From Clostridium sartagoforme (lineage in GTDB: Bacteria > Bacillota > Clostridia > Clostridiales > Clostridiaceae), in the NCBI RefSeq assembly GCF_004794105.1, contig NZ_SRYR01000001.1, positions 372,001 through 436,000 of the forward strand: a DNA stretch of 64,000 bases, written 5' to 3'. Positions within the stretch are counted from its first letter, which is position 1; the number at the start of each line of letters is the position of its first letter. Below are positions 43,051-51,458 of the stretch, in pieces. The position numbers and the translations under genes are program-made. A model generated the notes under the pieces. The model was given only the letters and a program-made list of their open reading frames with translations. It ran no database searches and was not told the DNA's origin.

Positions 43051-44170
43051 GAATAATTTAAAAATAGATATATTAAAGAATACTTTTGGATTTTTAGTTT
43101 CATTGTTTGCCCCTATTTTAATATTGTTTATTATGTTAAAAATTATAAGTGGTAATTCAGGATACTTAAATATAGGAATAGTAGATAATGATAGTAGCAA
43201 AACTACAAAGGTTATTATTGAGTCATTGAAAAATCAAGATGGATATAATGTTAATGATATAAATCAGGATAATATAGATAATTTATTTTCAGAGAAAGCT
43301 ATAGATGTGGCTATTGTATTTAATAAAGGTTTTGAAAATAATATTATAATTAATGGGAAAGATGAAATTAATGTTACATCAGTTGAAAATGATGGAGTAG
43401 GAGATTTGATAAAGGAACTCCTTAATAGAGAAATGTTGAATATAAGAGATATTTCTTTAGCTAGCAATAAAGATAAGGATGTTTATTATAATGGACTAAT
43501 TAATTATAGTAATAGTACATCTGTAAATGTTACTAAAGAAAGTTTAAATGATTTATATAAAGAATATTCCTCTAGTCAAATGTTTGTAGGATTTTTAATC
43601 ATGTTTATGCTTATTAGAGGAATGAGAACTGCATATAGAATATTTGATGAAAAAAGAGAAAATATATATATGAGAATATTTATGGCTCCAGTAAAATCAT
43701 CCGAGTATTACTTGGCAGATATTATAAGTGGGTATATTTCTGTACTGATACAAGTAGTTTTAGGTATTATAAGTATAAATATTCTTAATGTTGAAACCGG
43801 TCTAAGTAATATTCAGTTATTTATAATATTAGCCTTAGTAGGATTAGTTTCAATAAGTTTGGCTTTATGCTGTAGTGCCTTTGCAAGTAATAGGACAGAA
43901 GCATCTAATATATTTAACTTTGCTAATATGTTTTTCTTAATGGTTGGAGGAGCTTTTGTACCATTAGAAATAATTCCACCAATAATAGAAAAGGTATCTT
44001 ATTTTACTCCAGTAAGGTGGGCAATGGAATCTATATCAGCTATTCAGCAAGGAGCTCAGTTTAGTGAAGTATATAAGTATTTATTTATTATTATATTATT
44101 TGCAGCAACTTTCTTTGTAATAGGTGCATACAAGACAGCTAAGGAAGAAAAGAAAATCTTAATAAACTAG
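43025..44170 (+). CDS. ABC-2 type permease (LnrN-like)
   Basis: 381 residues, the same topology as the previous gene: N-terminal helix (FGFLVSLFAPILILFIML), extracellular domain, then five or six helices from MFVGFLIMFMLIRGM. RMFDEKRENIYMRI-like intracellular segment (here RIFDEKRENIYMRIFMAPVK) and the YFTPVRWAMESISAIQQG motif are diagnostic of ABC-2 permeases. Start ATG lies inside the preceding gene behind AAGGAGGAG. Last gene of the presumed five-gene resistance locus. Confidence 0.92.
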   Translation: MRNILVLIKNNLKIDILKNTFGFLVSLFAPILILFIMLKIISGNSGYLNIGIVDNDSSKTTKVIIESLKNQDGYNVNDINQDNIDNLFSEKAIDVAIVFNKGFENNIIINGKDEINVTSVENDGVGDLIKELLNREMLNIRDISLASNKDKDVYYNGLINYSNSTSVNVTKESLNDLYKEYSSSQMFVGFLIMFMLIRGMRTAYRIFDEKRENIYMRIFMAPVKSSEYYLADIISGYISVLIQVVLGIISINILNVETGLSNIQLFIILALVGLVSISLALCCSAFASNRTEASNIFNFANMFFLMVGGAFVPLEIIPPIIEKVSYFTPVRWAMESISAIQQGAQFSEVYKYLFIIILFAATFFVIGAYKTAKEEKKILIN

Positions 44171-44340
44171 GGAGTGCTGGCGCACAATGAAGAATTAAAG
44201 AATGAAAAAGTAAGAGATAAAAGATATGAGGTAATAGATAAAAGGTAAGAGGTAAGAAGTGGGGAAAACTTTTTTTTGGAGTTTTGGAAATTTGATTAAT
44301 GAGAGGCTGCAGATGCATCCTCTCATTAATAGTTTTTGTA
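44171..44340. repeat. interspersed repeat copy G and hairpin terminator (44295-44336)
   Basis: The mini-hairpin GTGCTGGCGCAC and AATGAAGAATTAAAGAATG, then purine-rich AGATAAAAG/AGGTAAGAGG repeats. A perfect 12-base-arm hairpin (ATTAATGAGAGG with CCTCTCATTAAT) followed by AGTTTTTG lies between two convergent genes. Confidence 0.75.
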
Positions 44341-44378
44341 AGATTTAAAAACTTTTTATTACTAGCTTTTATATAATT

Positions 44379-45908
44379 TTAATCATCTATTTCTTCAAGA
44401 TTAGTTATTTCAATAGCATTTTCATTATTTGCTGAATTGGCTTTAGAACGTATATCTTTTTCTGATAAGTTAGGTGAAACTTCGTTTATTATTGAAGATG
44501 GATTTATATTTAGGTTATCCTTATTAACAAAATTTTTTAAAGCACTAGATAAATCTATTCCTGTTAAATCCTTTAAAACTTCAAATCCATTAGCGGCTAC
44601 ATCAGTTACTATTTTTGAAACCTTTGAAGCTCCTTGGCTTCCACCATTATCTATAACAGTTAATTTATCTATTTGTTCTAGTGGACTTGCAACTTCCTTC
44701 ATTACATCAGGTAATCTATTTACTACCATTTCAACTATTGCTGCTTCTCCGTATTTAGCCATAGCTTCAGCTAATTTATCTTTAGCTTCAGCTTCGGCAA
44801 GCCCCTTAGCTTTGATTGCTTCAGCTTCAGCAAGTCCCCTTGCTCTTATAGCATCAGCCTCAGCAAGAGCTTGTAATTTTTTAGCATCAGCTTCTGCTTT
44901 TGCCTTTACCCTTATAGCTTCAGCTTCAGCCTCTGCTTCTCTAATTGCTTGAATTTTATGAGCTTCAGCAGCAACTTCTACCTCATATTTTCTTGCGTCT
45001 GCAGGCTTTTTAACCTCAGCAATTAATTTCTTTTCTACAACTATAGCTTCCTTTTCTGCAAGAGAAGCTTGTTGTTCAGCTAATAATGCATTATTTTCAG
45101 CTTCTTGTAATTTATAAGCTACGTCAGCATTAGCCTTTGCTTTATCTTGCTCTGCTCTAAAAGATTCTAGCTTGATTTTTTTATCTCTTTCACTTTGAGC
45201 TATTTCTGTTTCAGATTCAAGCTTTGCCTTTTGTCCTTCTCTAGTAGCTACGGCAGTTTTTATTTCAGTATCTCTTTTTCTTTCAGCTTCTGCTATATCT
45301 GCTTCGGACTTAGCAGCTGCAATTTGAGGCTTAGCTCTATTTTCTAAGTAGCCTCCTTGAGTACTAATTTTTAATATTGTATAAGAAATTAACATTAATC
45401 CCATGGAACCAAGTTCATTTCTAATATCATCTTCAATTCTTTGCTCAAAAGATGATCTGTCTTCGTTAATTTGTTCTACTGTTAAAGTAGATACTATCCC
45501 CCTAAGTTTACCTTCTAATATTTGTTCAACTATAGTTCTAATAACATTAACAGTATTTTTTTCGCCTCCATTAGAAAATTGCTCAACTGCTTTTAAAACA
45601 TTTTCAGCGTCGTTTCTAACCTTAACAACAGCAGTACCAACGATATTAACAAATATACCTTGTTTTGCAGGTGCCTCACTTACATCTGTAGTCATAGATA
45701 TATTTTCTAATGAAATAGTTGAAGATGTTTCTAATAGGGGAATCATTAATCCTCCTCTTCCTAATAGAACTCTTTTTCTTAATCCCGTAATTACCATAGC
45801 CTTATCTGCTGGAACCCTCTTCCAGAAAGATAAGAATAATATTATTATTACTAAAGCAATAATAATATAAGGTAAGTACTCCATAACAGCACTTAAAACA
45901 TTATCCAT
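44379..45908 (-). CDS. floT: flotillin-family membrane scaffold protein
   Basis: 509 residues. One N-terminal membrane helix (about 12-30), then an SPFH domain (about 33-190, KRVLLGRGGLMIPLLETSSTISLENISM, EQINEDRSSFEQRIEDDIRNELGSMGLMLISYTI). A long Ala/Glu/Lys coiled coil (about 200-410) has the AEAEA / ADA / AEAEAI repeats typical of flotillins, followed by a C-terminal tail. Flotillins organise functional membrane microdomains. In Bacillus floT sits with the NfeD protein YuaF; no NfeD gene is visible on either side. Monocistronic on the minus strand, start ATG behind GGGAGG. Confidence 0.93.
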   Translation of the reverse strand: MDNVLSAVMEYLPYIIIALVIIILFLSFWKRVPADKAMVITGLRKRVLLGRGGLMIPLLETSSTISLENISMTTDVSEAPAKQGIFVNIVGTAVVKVRNDAENVLKAVEQFSNGGEKNTVNVIRTIVEQILEGKLRGIVSTLTVEQINEDRSSFEQRIEDDIRNELGSMGLMLISYTILKISTQGGYLENRAKPQIAAAKSEADIAEAERKRDTEIKTAVATREGQKAKLESETEIAQSERDKKIKLESFRAEQDKAKANADVAYKLQEAENNALLAEQQASLAEKEAIVVEKKLIAEVKKPADARKYEVEVAAEAHKIQAIREAEAEAEAIRVKAKAEADAKKLQALAEADAIRARGLAEAEAIKAKGLAEAEAKDKLAEAMAKYGEAAIVEMVVNRLPDVMKEVASPLEQIDKLTVIDNGGSQGASKVSKIVTDVAANGFEVLKDLTGIDLSSALKNFVNKDNLNINPSSIINEVSPNLSEKDIRSKANSANNENAIEITNLEEIDD

Positions 45909-46041
45909 AAGTATCCTCCCAATTATAAATTATCAATACAATTTTATCATAAGTTTATAAAAATACCAAAAATAAACAGAGGAAAATTTAAAAAATTTAA
46001 ATGATAGTGTATAATAATCATTAAGAAGAAAGGAGAGTAAT

Positions 46042-46497
46042 ATGAAGTTTAAATTTAAATATTTTATTATGTCAGTATTGATTATTTCTGTAGGATTATA
46101 TATTTACGCTATATTCCCTAGAAGTGGGACTATTTACGAGTTAGTTCTTGATAAATATAATAATGCAGAATTTTCAACTATAAATATAAGTGTTAATAAC
46201 AAAGAATATAAATTCAAGGATAAAAATGAAATAAATATTTTTATGGATAAACTAAAAAGTATAAAAATAAAAGAAGGTAAGATTAAAGAAGATATAAAAA
46301 GTGAAACTAAAGTTAGAATGTATTCAGAAAACTTTTCTGAAAAGGTAGGGTTCACAGTTTTTGATAATAAATATTTAAAGTTTTATGGTAGTGAAAATGG
46401 AAGGTATAAAACTACAATTTATAAAATTGTAGAAGAAACAAATATAAATGAATTAATAAATAATATTAAGGGTGGAATTGAGGTTAAGGAGGAATAA
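46042..46497 (+). CDS. small membrane-anchored protein of unknown function
   Basis: 151 residues. An N-terminal helix (about 8-26) anchors a small extracytoplasmic domain of alternating strands (FSTINISVNNKEYKFKDKNE, KVRMYSENFSEKVGFTVFDN, KYLKFYGSENGRYKTTIYKI). No Cys and no lipobox. It is the first of four closely spaced genes ending in signal peptidase I, all probably one operon. No family recognised. Confidence 0.72.
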   Translation: MKFKFKYFIMSVLIISVGLYIYAIFPRSGTIYELVLDKYNNAEFSTINISVNNKEYKFKDKNEINIFMDKLKSIKIKEGKIKEDIKSETKVRMYSENFSEKVGFTVFDNKYLKFYGSENGRYKTTIYKIVEETNINELINNIKGGIEVKEE

Positions 46498-46500
46498 TTT

Positions 46501-46674
46501 ATGGAAATAATTGCAATGATATTAGTTTATACAATACCTGCTATTATATTATATTTTATAATTAAATTTGCAGTGAAAAATGCAATAAAAGAAAGTATGG
46601 AAGATGTAGAAAATAGTATAAAGAAGTCAATAAAAAAAGTTTTAAATGAAAGAGAGTTTAAAATAGGAGAGTAA
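46501..46674 (+). CDS. 57-residue single-helix membrane protein
   Basis: A short gene 3 bases after the previous stop and 2 bases before the GNAT start, with AAGGAGGAA upstream of its ATG. The protein has one membrane helix (MEIIAMILVYTIPAIILYFI) followed by an amphipathic Lys/Glu helix (VKNAIKESMEDVENSIKKSI). Tight packing and a good ribosome binding site support expression. Function unknown. Confidence 0.72.
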   Translation: MEIIAMILVYTIPAIILYFIIKFAVKNAIKESMEDVENSIKKSIKKVLNEREFKIGE

Positions 46675-46676
46675 AT

Positions 46677-47198
46677 ATGGATATAAACTTAAGAATATTG
46701 AAAATAGAAGATACAAATGAATATTGGGAAGTTGGATTTAAAAATCCAGATAAAGATATGTTCTATTATACAGGGACTACCCATTATCCAACTAAAGAAG
46801 AAATAACAACTTTTATAGAGAAAAGTACTAGCGATGATGAAAGAAGGCATTTTCTTATTTGTAGTAAGGAAAATAATATATTAGGTGAAGTAGTTCTTAT
46901 GGATATAGATGATGAATATAGAAGTTGCGGCTTTAGAATTGCCATATTTAATAAAGAAAATTTTAATAAGGGAATTGGATATAAAGCTACAAAGGAAGCT
47001 TTAAAAGTTGCATTTAATGAAATGAATTTACATAGGGTAGAGCTAGAAGTTTTTGATTACAACCCAAGGGCTAAAGCAATGTATGAAAAAGCTGGGTTTA
47101 AAGAGGAGGGAGTAAAGCGAGATGCATTATATATAAATGATGAATTTCATAATGTATATATAATGTCTATTTTAAAGAAAGAATTTATGGAGGGATGA
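46677..47198 (+). CDS. GNAT acetyltransferase, RimJ/RimL type
   Basis: 173 residues. Acetyl-CoA fold of the RimJ/RimL (Acetyltransf_3) group, with GEVVLMDIDDEYRSCGFRIAIF, the CoA-binding turn NKGIGYKATKEALKVAF in place of the usual RGxGxG, and LHRVELEVFDYNPRAKAMYEKAGFKEEGVKRDALY, a highly typical motif B. Such enzymes acetylate protein N-termini or small amines. The substrate is unknown; the operon link to signal peptidase may be incidental. Confidence 0.9.
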   Translation: MDINLRILKIEDTNEYWEVGFKNPDKDMFYYTGTTHYPTKEEITTFIEKSTSDDERRHFLICSKENNILGEVVLMDIDDEYRSCGFRIAIFNKENFNKGIGYKATKEALKVAFNEMNLHRVELEVFDYNPRAKAMYEKAGFKEEGVKRDALYINDEFHNVYIMSILKKEFMEG

Positions 47199-47201
47199 TA
47201 A

Positions 47202-47798
47202 TTGAAATTTAAAACATTAATAAAAGAATCTAAAGGTATTGCTATTACTGTAGTGGGAAGTTTAATAATAGCATCATTAATAAATACCAAGGTTTTTGCT
47301 ATGGCTAGAGTAGAACATGAATCTATGGAAAATACCCTTTATAGTGATGAAAGACTATTATTAGATAAGTTAAGTTATAATTTTGAAAATCCACAAAGAG
47401 GAGATATAATAGTTTTTCTTAATAATGAGGAAAAAGGAAATGTTTTAGAAGAAAGCTATATATTTATGAAAGAAGTTGCTTCATTAAAACATGTTACAGA
47501 TACAAGAGTAAGATATGTAAAAAGGGTAATTGGAGTGACAGGAGATGAAGTTGATATAAGGAATGGTTATGTATATGTAAATGGTGAAAAGTTAGATGAA
47601 GCCTATGTAAAAGGTGAAACTTATAATAAAAATATCTCTCTTCCATTAAAAGTGAATGAAGATGAATTATTCGTATTAGGTGATAATAGGGAAGTTAGTA
47701 TAGATAGTAGAAGTTTTGGTGTTATCAAAATAGGGCAAGTTGAAGGAAGAGCTTTACTTAGGGTATCTCCAATGGAGAGGTTTGGATCTATAGAATAA
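47202..47798 (+). CDS. signal peptidase I
   Basis: 198 residues, start TTG at 47202 with GGAGGG 7 bases upstream. One N-terminal helix (about 13-33), then box B with catalytic Ser41 in VEHESMENTL (the usual SMxPT Pro is replaced by Asn), general base Lys107 in RVRYVKRVIGVTGDEV, and the C-terminal GDNREVSIDSRSFG box. It removes signal peptides on the outer face of the membrane. The middle carries an extra segment (about 76-100, NEEKGNVLEESYIFMKEVAS) as in some clostridial enzymes. Last gene of the 46.0-47.8 kb operon. Confidence 0.93.
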   Translation: MKFKTLIKESKGIAITVVGSLIIASLINTKVFAMARVEHESMENTLYSDERLLLDKLSYNFENPQRGDIIVFLNNEEKGNVLEESYIFMKEVASLKHVTDTRVRYVKRVIGVTGDEVDIRNGYVYVNGEKLDEAYVKGETYNKNISLPLKVNEDELFVLGDNREVSIDSRSFGVIKIGQVEGRALLRVSPMERFGSIE

Positions 47799-47836
47799 GA
47801 ATTAAAATGTTAATTTTATAATTTGTAATTTGTAAT

Positions 47837-47882
47837 TGAACTGTGTCCTTTTTATGTTTAATAAAAAGGACATACAGTTCAA
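47837..47882 (+). terminator. long hairpin after signal peptidase I
   Basis: TTGAACTGTgTCCTTTTTAT pairs with ATAAAAAGGAcatACAGTTCAA; about 19 paired bases with a small internal bulge, ending in ATTTAATTTT. Confidence 0.8.
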
Positions 47883-48028
47883 TTTAATTTTATAACTAGA
47901 ATAAAATTTATTAAAATAAAATTAAAATTTTACATAGATTTAATGTATTTTGTAAAAAAGGATGGTATTATATTATAGTAACTCAATAATATTTAATTCA
48001 TATTATTTAAAGGTATTATTTCGCGACA

Positions 48029-48044
48029 ACATGGCCTGCCAAGT
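48029..48044. promoter_or_regulatory. operator-like dyad 1 (ACATGGC-CT-GCCAAGT)
   Basis: Arms ACATGGC/GCCAAGT with one mismatch, preceded by ACA as in dyad 2. Centre-to-centre distance to dyad 2 is 67 bases. Likely bound by the GntR protein encoded just downstream. Confidence 0.6.
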
Positions 48045-48095
48045 TTTAAAATTATCATATTATACTGTTTTAGAATAATATATAATTTCATTACA

Positions 48096-48111
48096 ACATG
48101 GCACGCCATGT
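48096..48111. promoter_or_regulatory. operator-like dyad 2 (ACATGGC-AC-GCCATGT)
   Basis: Perfect 7-base arms around a 2-base centre, 57 bases before the GntR start codon. GC-rich for this region, which makes it stand out. Confidence 0.65.
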
Positions 48112-48167
48112 GGAGGTATTATTTATTAACAGACATTCAATATTAATTTAAAAGGAGACTTAAGTAA

Positions 48168-48896
48168 ATGTCTAAAAATATAGCTATGTATAAAGTTATA
48201 AGGGAAAGTATAGTACAAGATATCCTTAGTGGGGTTTATGAGAGTGGGGATATGATTAATGGGCAAGATTATTATGCAAAGATATTTAATGTAAGTAGAG
48301 CAACTGTTAGGAGAGCTATCGATGATTTAGTAGAAAAACAAGTGCTTTATACAGAAAAAGGGAAGGGAACTTTCGTAAGTAAAATGCGTAATAATAAAGA
48401 GCGTGAAAGAAGAAAGTTATCATTCAGTGAGTCACCACGTAAGAAAACCCATAAATTTGAAGCCGTTATTGATGCTATGAATTATCAAAAGGCAGACCAT
48501 AAAATTGCAAAGCAACTACAAATAAATGTAGGAGATGAAATTGTTAAAATACAAAGAATTAGAAAAGTTGATGGAATAGCAGAAAACTATCAGACTAGTT
48601 ATCTTAATTGTGAGTTGGTATCTGATATAGATTTTAAATCAGAAGATTTAAATAATAAATCTTTATTTGAATTATTAAGAGTAAAATCTAATCTAATTCC
48701 TAAATACTCTGATGAGGAAATAAGAGCAATTTCTTGTCCGAAGGAAATTGAAGGAAAGTTACCAATTGAAGAAGGAGAACCAATATTATTTATTAAAAGA
48801 GTTACATACACAGAAGAAAACAAAGTGATGGAATATTGTGAGGACTATGAGTGCTCTGATATTAAAGGACTTAAAGTAAGAACTTTTACATCATAG
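48168..48896 (+). CDS. GntR-family regulator (HutC/UTRA type)
   Basis: 242 residues. N-terminal winged helix (about 5-72) with SGDMINGQDYYAKIFNVSRATVRRAIDDLVEKQVLYTEKGKGTFVS, and a UTRA effector domain (about 95-238) with KIQRIRKVDGIAENYQTSYLNC and FIKRVTYTEENKVMEYCEDY. UTRA proteins usually bind a sugar phosphate or related metabolite of the pathway they control. First gene of the operon and probably its autoregulated repressor, acting at the two ACATGGC dyads. Confidence 0.93.
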   Translation: MSKNIAMYKVIRESIVQDILSGVYESGDMINGQDYYAKIFNVSRATVRRAIDDLVEKQVLYTEKGKGTFVSKMRNNKERERRKLSFSESPRKKTHKFEAVIDAMNYQKADHKIAKQLQINVGDEIVKIQRIRKVDGIAENYQTSYLNCELVSDIDFKSEDLNNKSLFELLRVKSNLIPKYSDEEIRAISCPKEIEGKLPIEEGEPILFIKRVTYTEENKVMEYCEDYECSDIKGLKVRTFTS

Positions 48897-48912
48897 AAGA
48901 GGAGGTAATAAT

Positions 48913-49710
48913 ATGGATATTAAGCTTATAGTAAGCGATATCGATGGAACTTTAATAGATACAAATGAAGAGTTAAAAGAAGATTTTCATAAGCTTAAGA
49001 ACTTTGTAAAAGAAAATAAAATACCTTTTACATTAGCTACTGGGAGATGTTATGACGAGGTTTATGATTTTATTAATGAATTTGAAGTAGATTTACCTAT
49101 AGTTGTAAATAATGGAGCAGGAGCTGTAAAAGATGGAGAGTTTATATGGGAGACTACAATGAAAGCCAGTATTTTAAGACAAGCTATAGAATATGCTGAT
49201 GAGCTTGAGATGGTAATTGTAACTAGTGATGGTATATCAAACAAATCATATAGACATAATGATTACATAAGAAATCAAATTGAGAAGTTTGGAAGATATG
49301 AAGAGATATACAAGCCTGAAGGTGGAGAATGGGATACTGCAAATATACAAAAGCTCTTAATAATAGATCCATTACCAGAGGGGCGTATTGATTCCGTATT
49401 AGAAAAGTTAGAACCATATAAAGATATGTTAAATATCGTTAAATATAATGACAGATCTGTAGATATTATGCCTGCATCTACGAATAAAGCTGAAGGTGTA
49501 CTTAATATAGCAAAAATTTTAAATATAGATTTAAAGAATATTATGGCTATTGGAGATGCAAAAAATGATATAGAGATGATAAATATGGTTGGTGTTGGAG
49601 TTGCAGTATCAAATGCAGATCCAAAGCTAAAAGAAGTAGCAGACTATGTATGTGATTATCCTAATGCAGGTGGTGTGCTACAAGCAGTTAAGAAATTCTA
49701 TAAGTTATAA
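48913..49710 (+). CDS. Cof-type HAD phosphatase
   Basis: 265 residues. HAD motif I VSDIDGTLIDT, motif II LATGR, motif III Lys in ASTNKAEGVL and motif IV IGDAKNDIEMINMVGVGVAV, with a type II cap between. These enzymes dephosphorylate sugar phosphates or related metabolites. It starts 16 bases after the GntR gene behind GAGGAGG and ends 1 base before the permease ATG at 49712. It is likely to act on a phosphorylated product of the imported compound. Confidence 0.93.
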   Translation: MDIKLIVSDIDGTLIDTNEELKEDFHKLKNFVKENKIPFTLATGRCYDEVYDFINEFEVDLPIVVNNGAGAVKDGEFIWETTMKASILRQAIEYADELEMVIVTSDGISNKSYRHNDYIRNQIEKFGRYEEIYKPEGGEWDTANIQKLLIIDPLPEGRIDSVLEKLEPYKDMLNIVKYNDRSVDIMPASTNKAEGVLNIAKILNIDLKNIMAIGDAKNDIEMINMVGVGVAVSNADPKLKEVADYVCDYPNAGGVLQAVKKFYKL

Positions 49711-49711
49711 A

Positions 49712-50602
49712 ATGGAGTGTGACAAAAGTAGAATGAACAAAAATAAGACTTTTATAAAAAAGATAGAACCATATTTATGGTTAACACCTGCTTTTTTACT
49801 ATTCGTGGTATTTGTATTTTATCCATTTATAAAAACACTTGTAAATAGTTTTTTTATAGTAGATAGATTTGGAAATTTACATGAATATGTAGGTTTTGAT
49901 AATTTCAAATATGTATTAAAAGATGAAAACTTTATAAAATCAATTGGAAATACAATTTGGTTTGTAATATTAACAGTACCTATTTCTAAAGTATTTGGCC
50001 TTTTACTAGCATTATTAGCTAATAAAAAGAGGAAAACATCTGTTTTTTATGAGACAAGCTTTGCGATACCAATGGCAATGGCTTCTTCAGTAACAGCTAT
50101 GATATTCCAACTTTTATATGTTCCATCTCTTGGATTTATAAATGGATTTTTTGGAATAGATGTACAATGGCTAAATGATCCTAAAGTAGCAATGATAGCT
50201 CTAGCTATAATTCAAATTTGGTTATCTACAGGATATGCATTTATCTTTATGCTATCTGCTGTAAGAAGTGTACCAGAAGAATTAATAGAAAGTGCTGATT
50301 TAGAAGGTGCTTCTGCATTACAAAAAATTATAAAAATATATTTACCAATAACATCACCAACAATGTTCTATTTGATAATAACAGATTTAGCATATGGAAT
50401 GATGATGATGAGTTTAATGAGTATATTAACTAATGGTGGGCCTTATGGTTCAACTCAAACAGTAATACAATACATATATAATCAAATAACAGGAATAGGA
50501 AACTTTACTGATGCTAATCCGGCAGCAATAATAGCCTTTATCATTACGTTTATATTTACAATGATAGGATTTGCTTGGGAAAAGAAAGGGGTAAAATATT
50601 AA
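49712..50602 (+). CDS. sugar ABC transporter permease (MalF/UgpA type)
   Basis: About 296 residues. ATG at 49712 directly follows the phosphatase stop; a second ATG at 49733, 15 bases after GGAG, gives a more family-like N-terminus (MNKNKTFIKKIEPYLWLTPAF). Six membrane helices, with the EAA loop ELIESADLEGASALQKIIKIYLPITSP contacting the ATPase. Typical carbohydrate (CUT1) inner-membrane component. Its stop overlaps the next start as TAATG. Confidence 0.92.
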   Translation: MECDKSRMNKNKTFIKKIEPYLWLTPAFLLFVVFVFYPFIKTLVNSFFIVDRFGNLHEYVGFDNFKYVLKDENFIKSIGNTIWFVILTVPISKVFGLLLALLANKKRKTSVFYETSFAIPMAMASSVTAMIFQLLYVPSLGFINGFFGIDVQWLNDPKVAMIALAIIQIWLSTGYAFIFMLSAVRSVPEELIESADLEGASALQKIIKIYLPITSPTMFYLIITDLAYGMMMMSLMSILTNGGPYGSTQTVIQYIYNQITGIGNFTDANPAAIIAFIITFIFTMIGFAWEKKGVKY

Positions 50603-51426
50603 TGAAAAGAAAACAATTGAATGATTACTTTATTCAAATTATTTGTATAATTGTAGCATTAATTATACTTTTTCCAATACTATATGCAATTTCTGTTTCA
50701 TTTATGGAAGCAGAGGATATATTATCAAATCCACCTAATTTATTACCTAATACTGTAACATTTGAGAATTACATAACAGCATTTATGAGAACTGATTTAA
50801 TTAGATATATGTTTAACTCATTTGTAGTAGCATTAATAGTTAGTATTTCAAGAGTAATCATTGGTATGATGGCAGCCTTTGGTTTTTCATTTTTTGAATT
50901 TAGATTTAAGAAAGTATTATTTATGCTAACTATGACAACACTTATGATTCCACCTGATGTTCTTATAGGTTCTAACTTCCAAACTATTTCTAAGTTAGGT
51001 CTTGTAAATACATACTTAGGTATGTCATCAATATTCTTAGTTTCTGCTGCTAATATATTTTTATTTAGACAAAATTTCTTAACTTTTTCAAAGAGTTTAA
51101 GAGAAGCAGCAGCTATAGATGGATGTGGAAATATTAAGTTTTTCACTCAAGTGTTAATTCCTATAACTAAACCTATTTCAGTTACAATATTTATTTCTTC
51201 ATTTGTTAACATGTGGAATCAATATGTATGGCCAATGTTAGTTACAAATCAAAATGAAATGCGTACTATTCAAGTAGGTATAACGATGTTAAAGGATAGA
51301 GAATCATCTATATTTGGTCCAGTAATGGCAGGGGCAGTAATAGCATTAATTCCAACAGTGATTATATTTATATTATTCCAAAGAAAAATTGTTTCTGGAA
51401 TGATGTCAGGTGCTGTTAAAGAATAA
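50602..51426 (+). CDS. sugar ABC transporter permease (MalG/UgpE type)
   Basis: 274 residues from ATG 50602, which has AAAGGGG upstream; an in-frame ATG at 50575 lies inside the previous gene. Six helices (IICIIVALIILFPILYAISVSF at the start), EAA loop SLREAAAIDGCGNIKFFTQVLIPITKP, C-terminal QRKIVSGMMSGAVKE, the standard CUT1 signature. It forms the channel with the upstream permease. Confidence 0.93.
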   Translation: MKRKQLNDYFIQIICIIVALIILFPILYAISVSFMEAEDILSNPPNLLPNTVTFENYITAFMRTDLIRYMFNSFVVALIVSISRVIIGMMAAFGFSFFEFRFKKVLFMLTMTTLMIPPDVLIGSNFQTISKLGLVNTYLGMSSIFLVSAANIFLFRQNFLTFSKSLREAAAIDGCGNIKFFTQVLIPITKPISVTIFISSFVNMWNQYVWPMLVTNQNEMRTIQVGITMLKDRESSIFGPVMAGAVIALIPTVIIFILFQRKIVSGMMSGAVKE

Positions 51427-51458
51427 AACTATTGATTTGAGAGGACGTAGAACAAAAA

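Larger units (their letters stand above)
47883..48167. promoter_or_regulatory. control region of the GntR operon
   Basis: AT-rich leader containing a possible promoter (TTGTAA near 47951, 17 bases, TTATAG) and two matching operator-like dyads at 48029-48044 and 48096-48111. The GGAG ribosome binding site of the GntR gene lies at its end. Confidence 0.5.

Noticed and set aside
9212..44340. CRISPR array from the recurring repeats
   Set aside because: The repeats are single, kilobases apart, variable in length and lack regular spacers; no cas genes are present.
44437..45870. Long open frames (171 and 155 residues) on the plus strand across the flotillin gene
   Set aside because: They are antisense to the Ala/Glu-repeat coding region, have Ser/Ala-repeat composition mirroring it, and lack ribosome binding sites.
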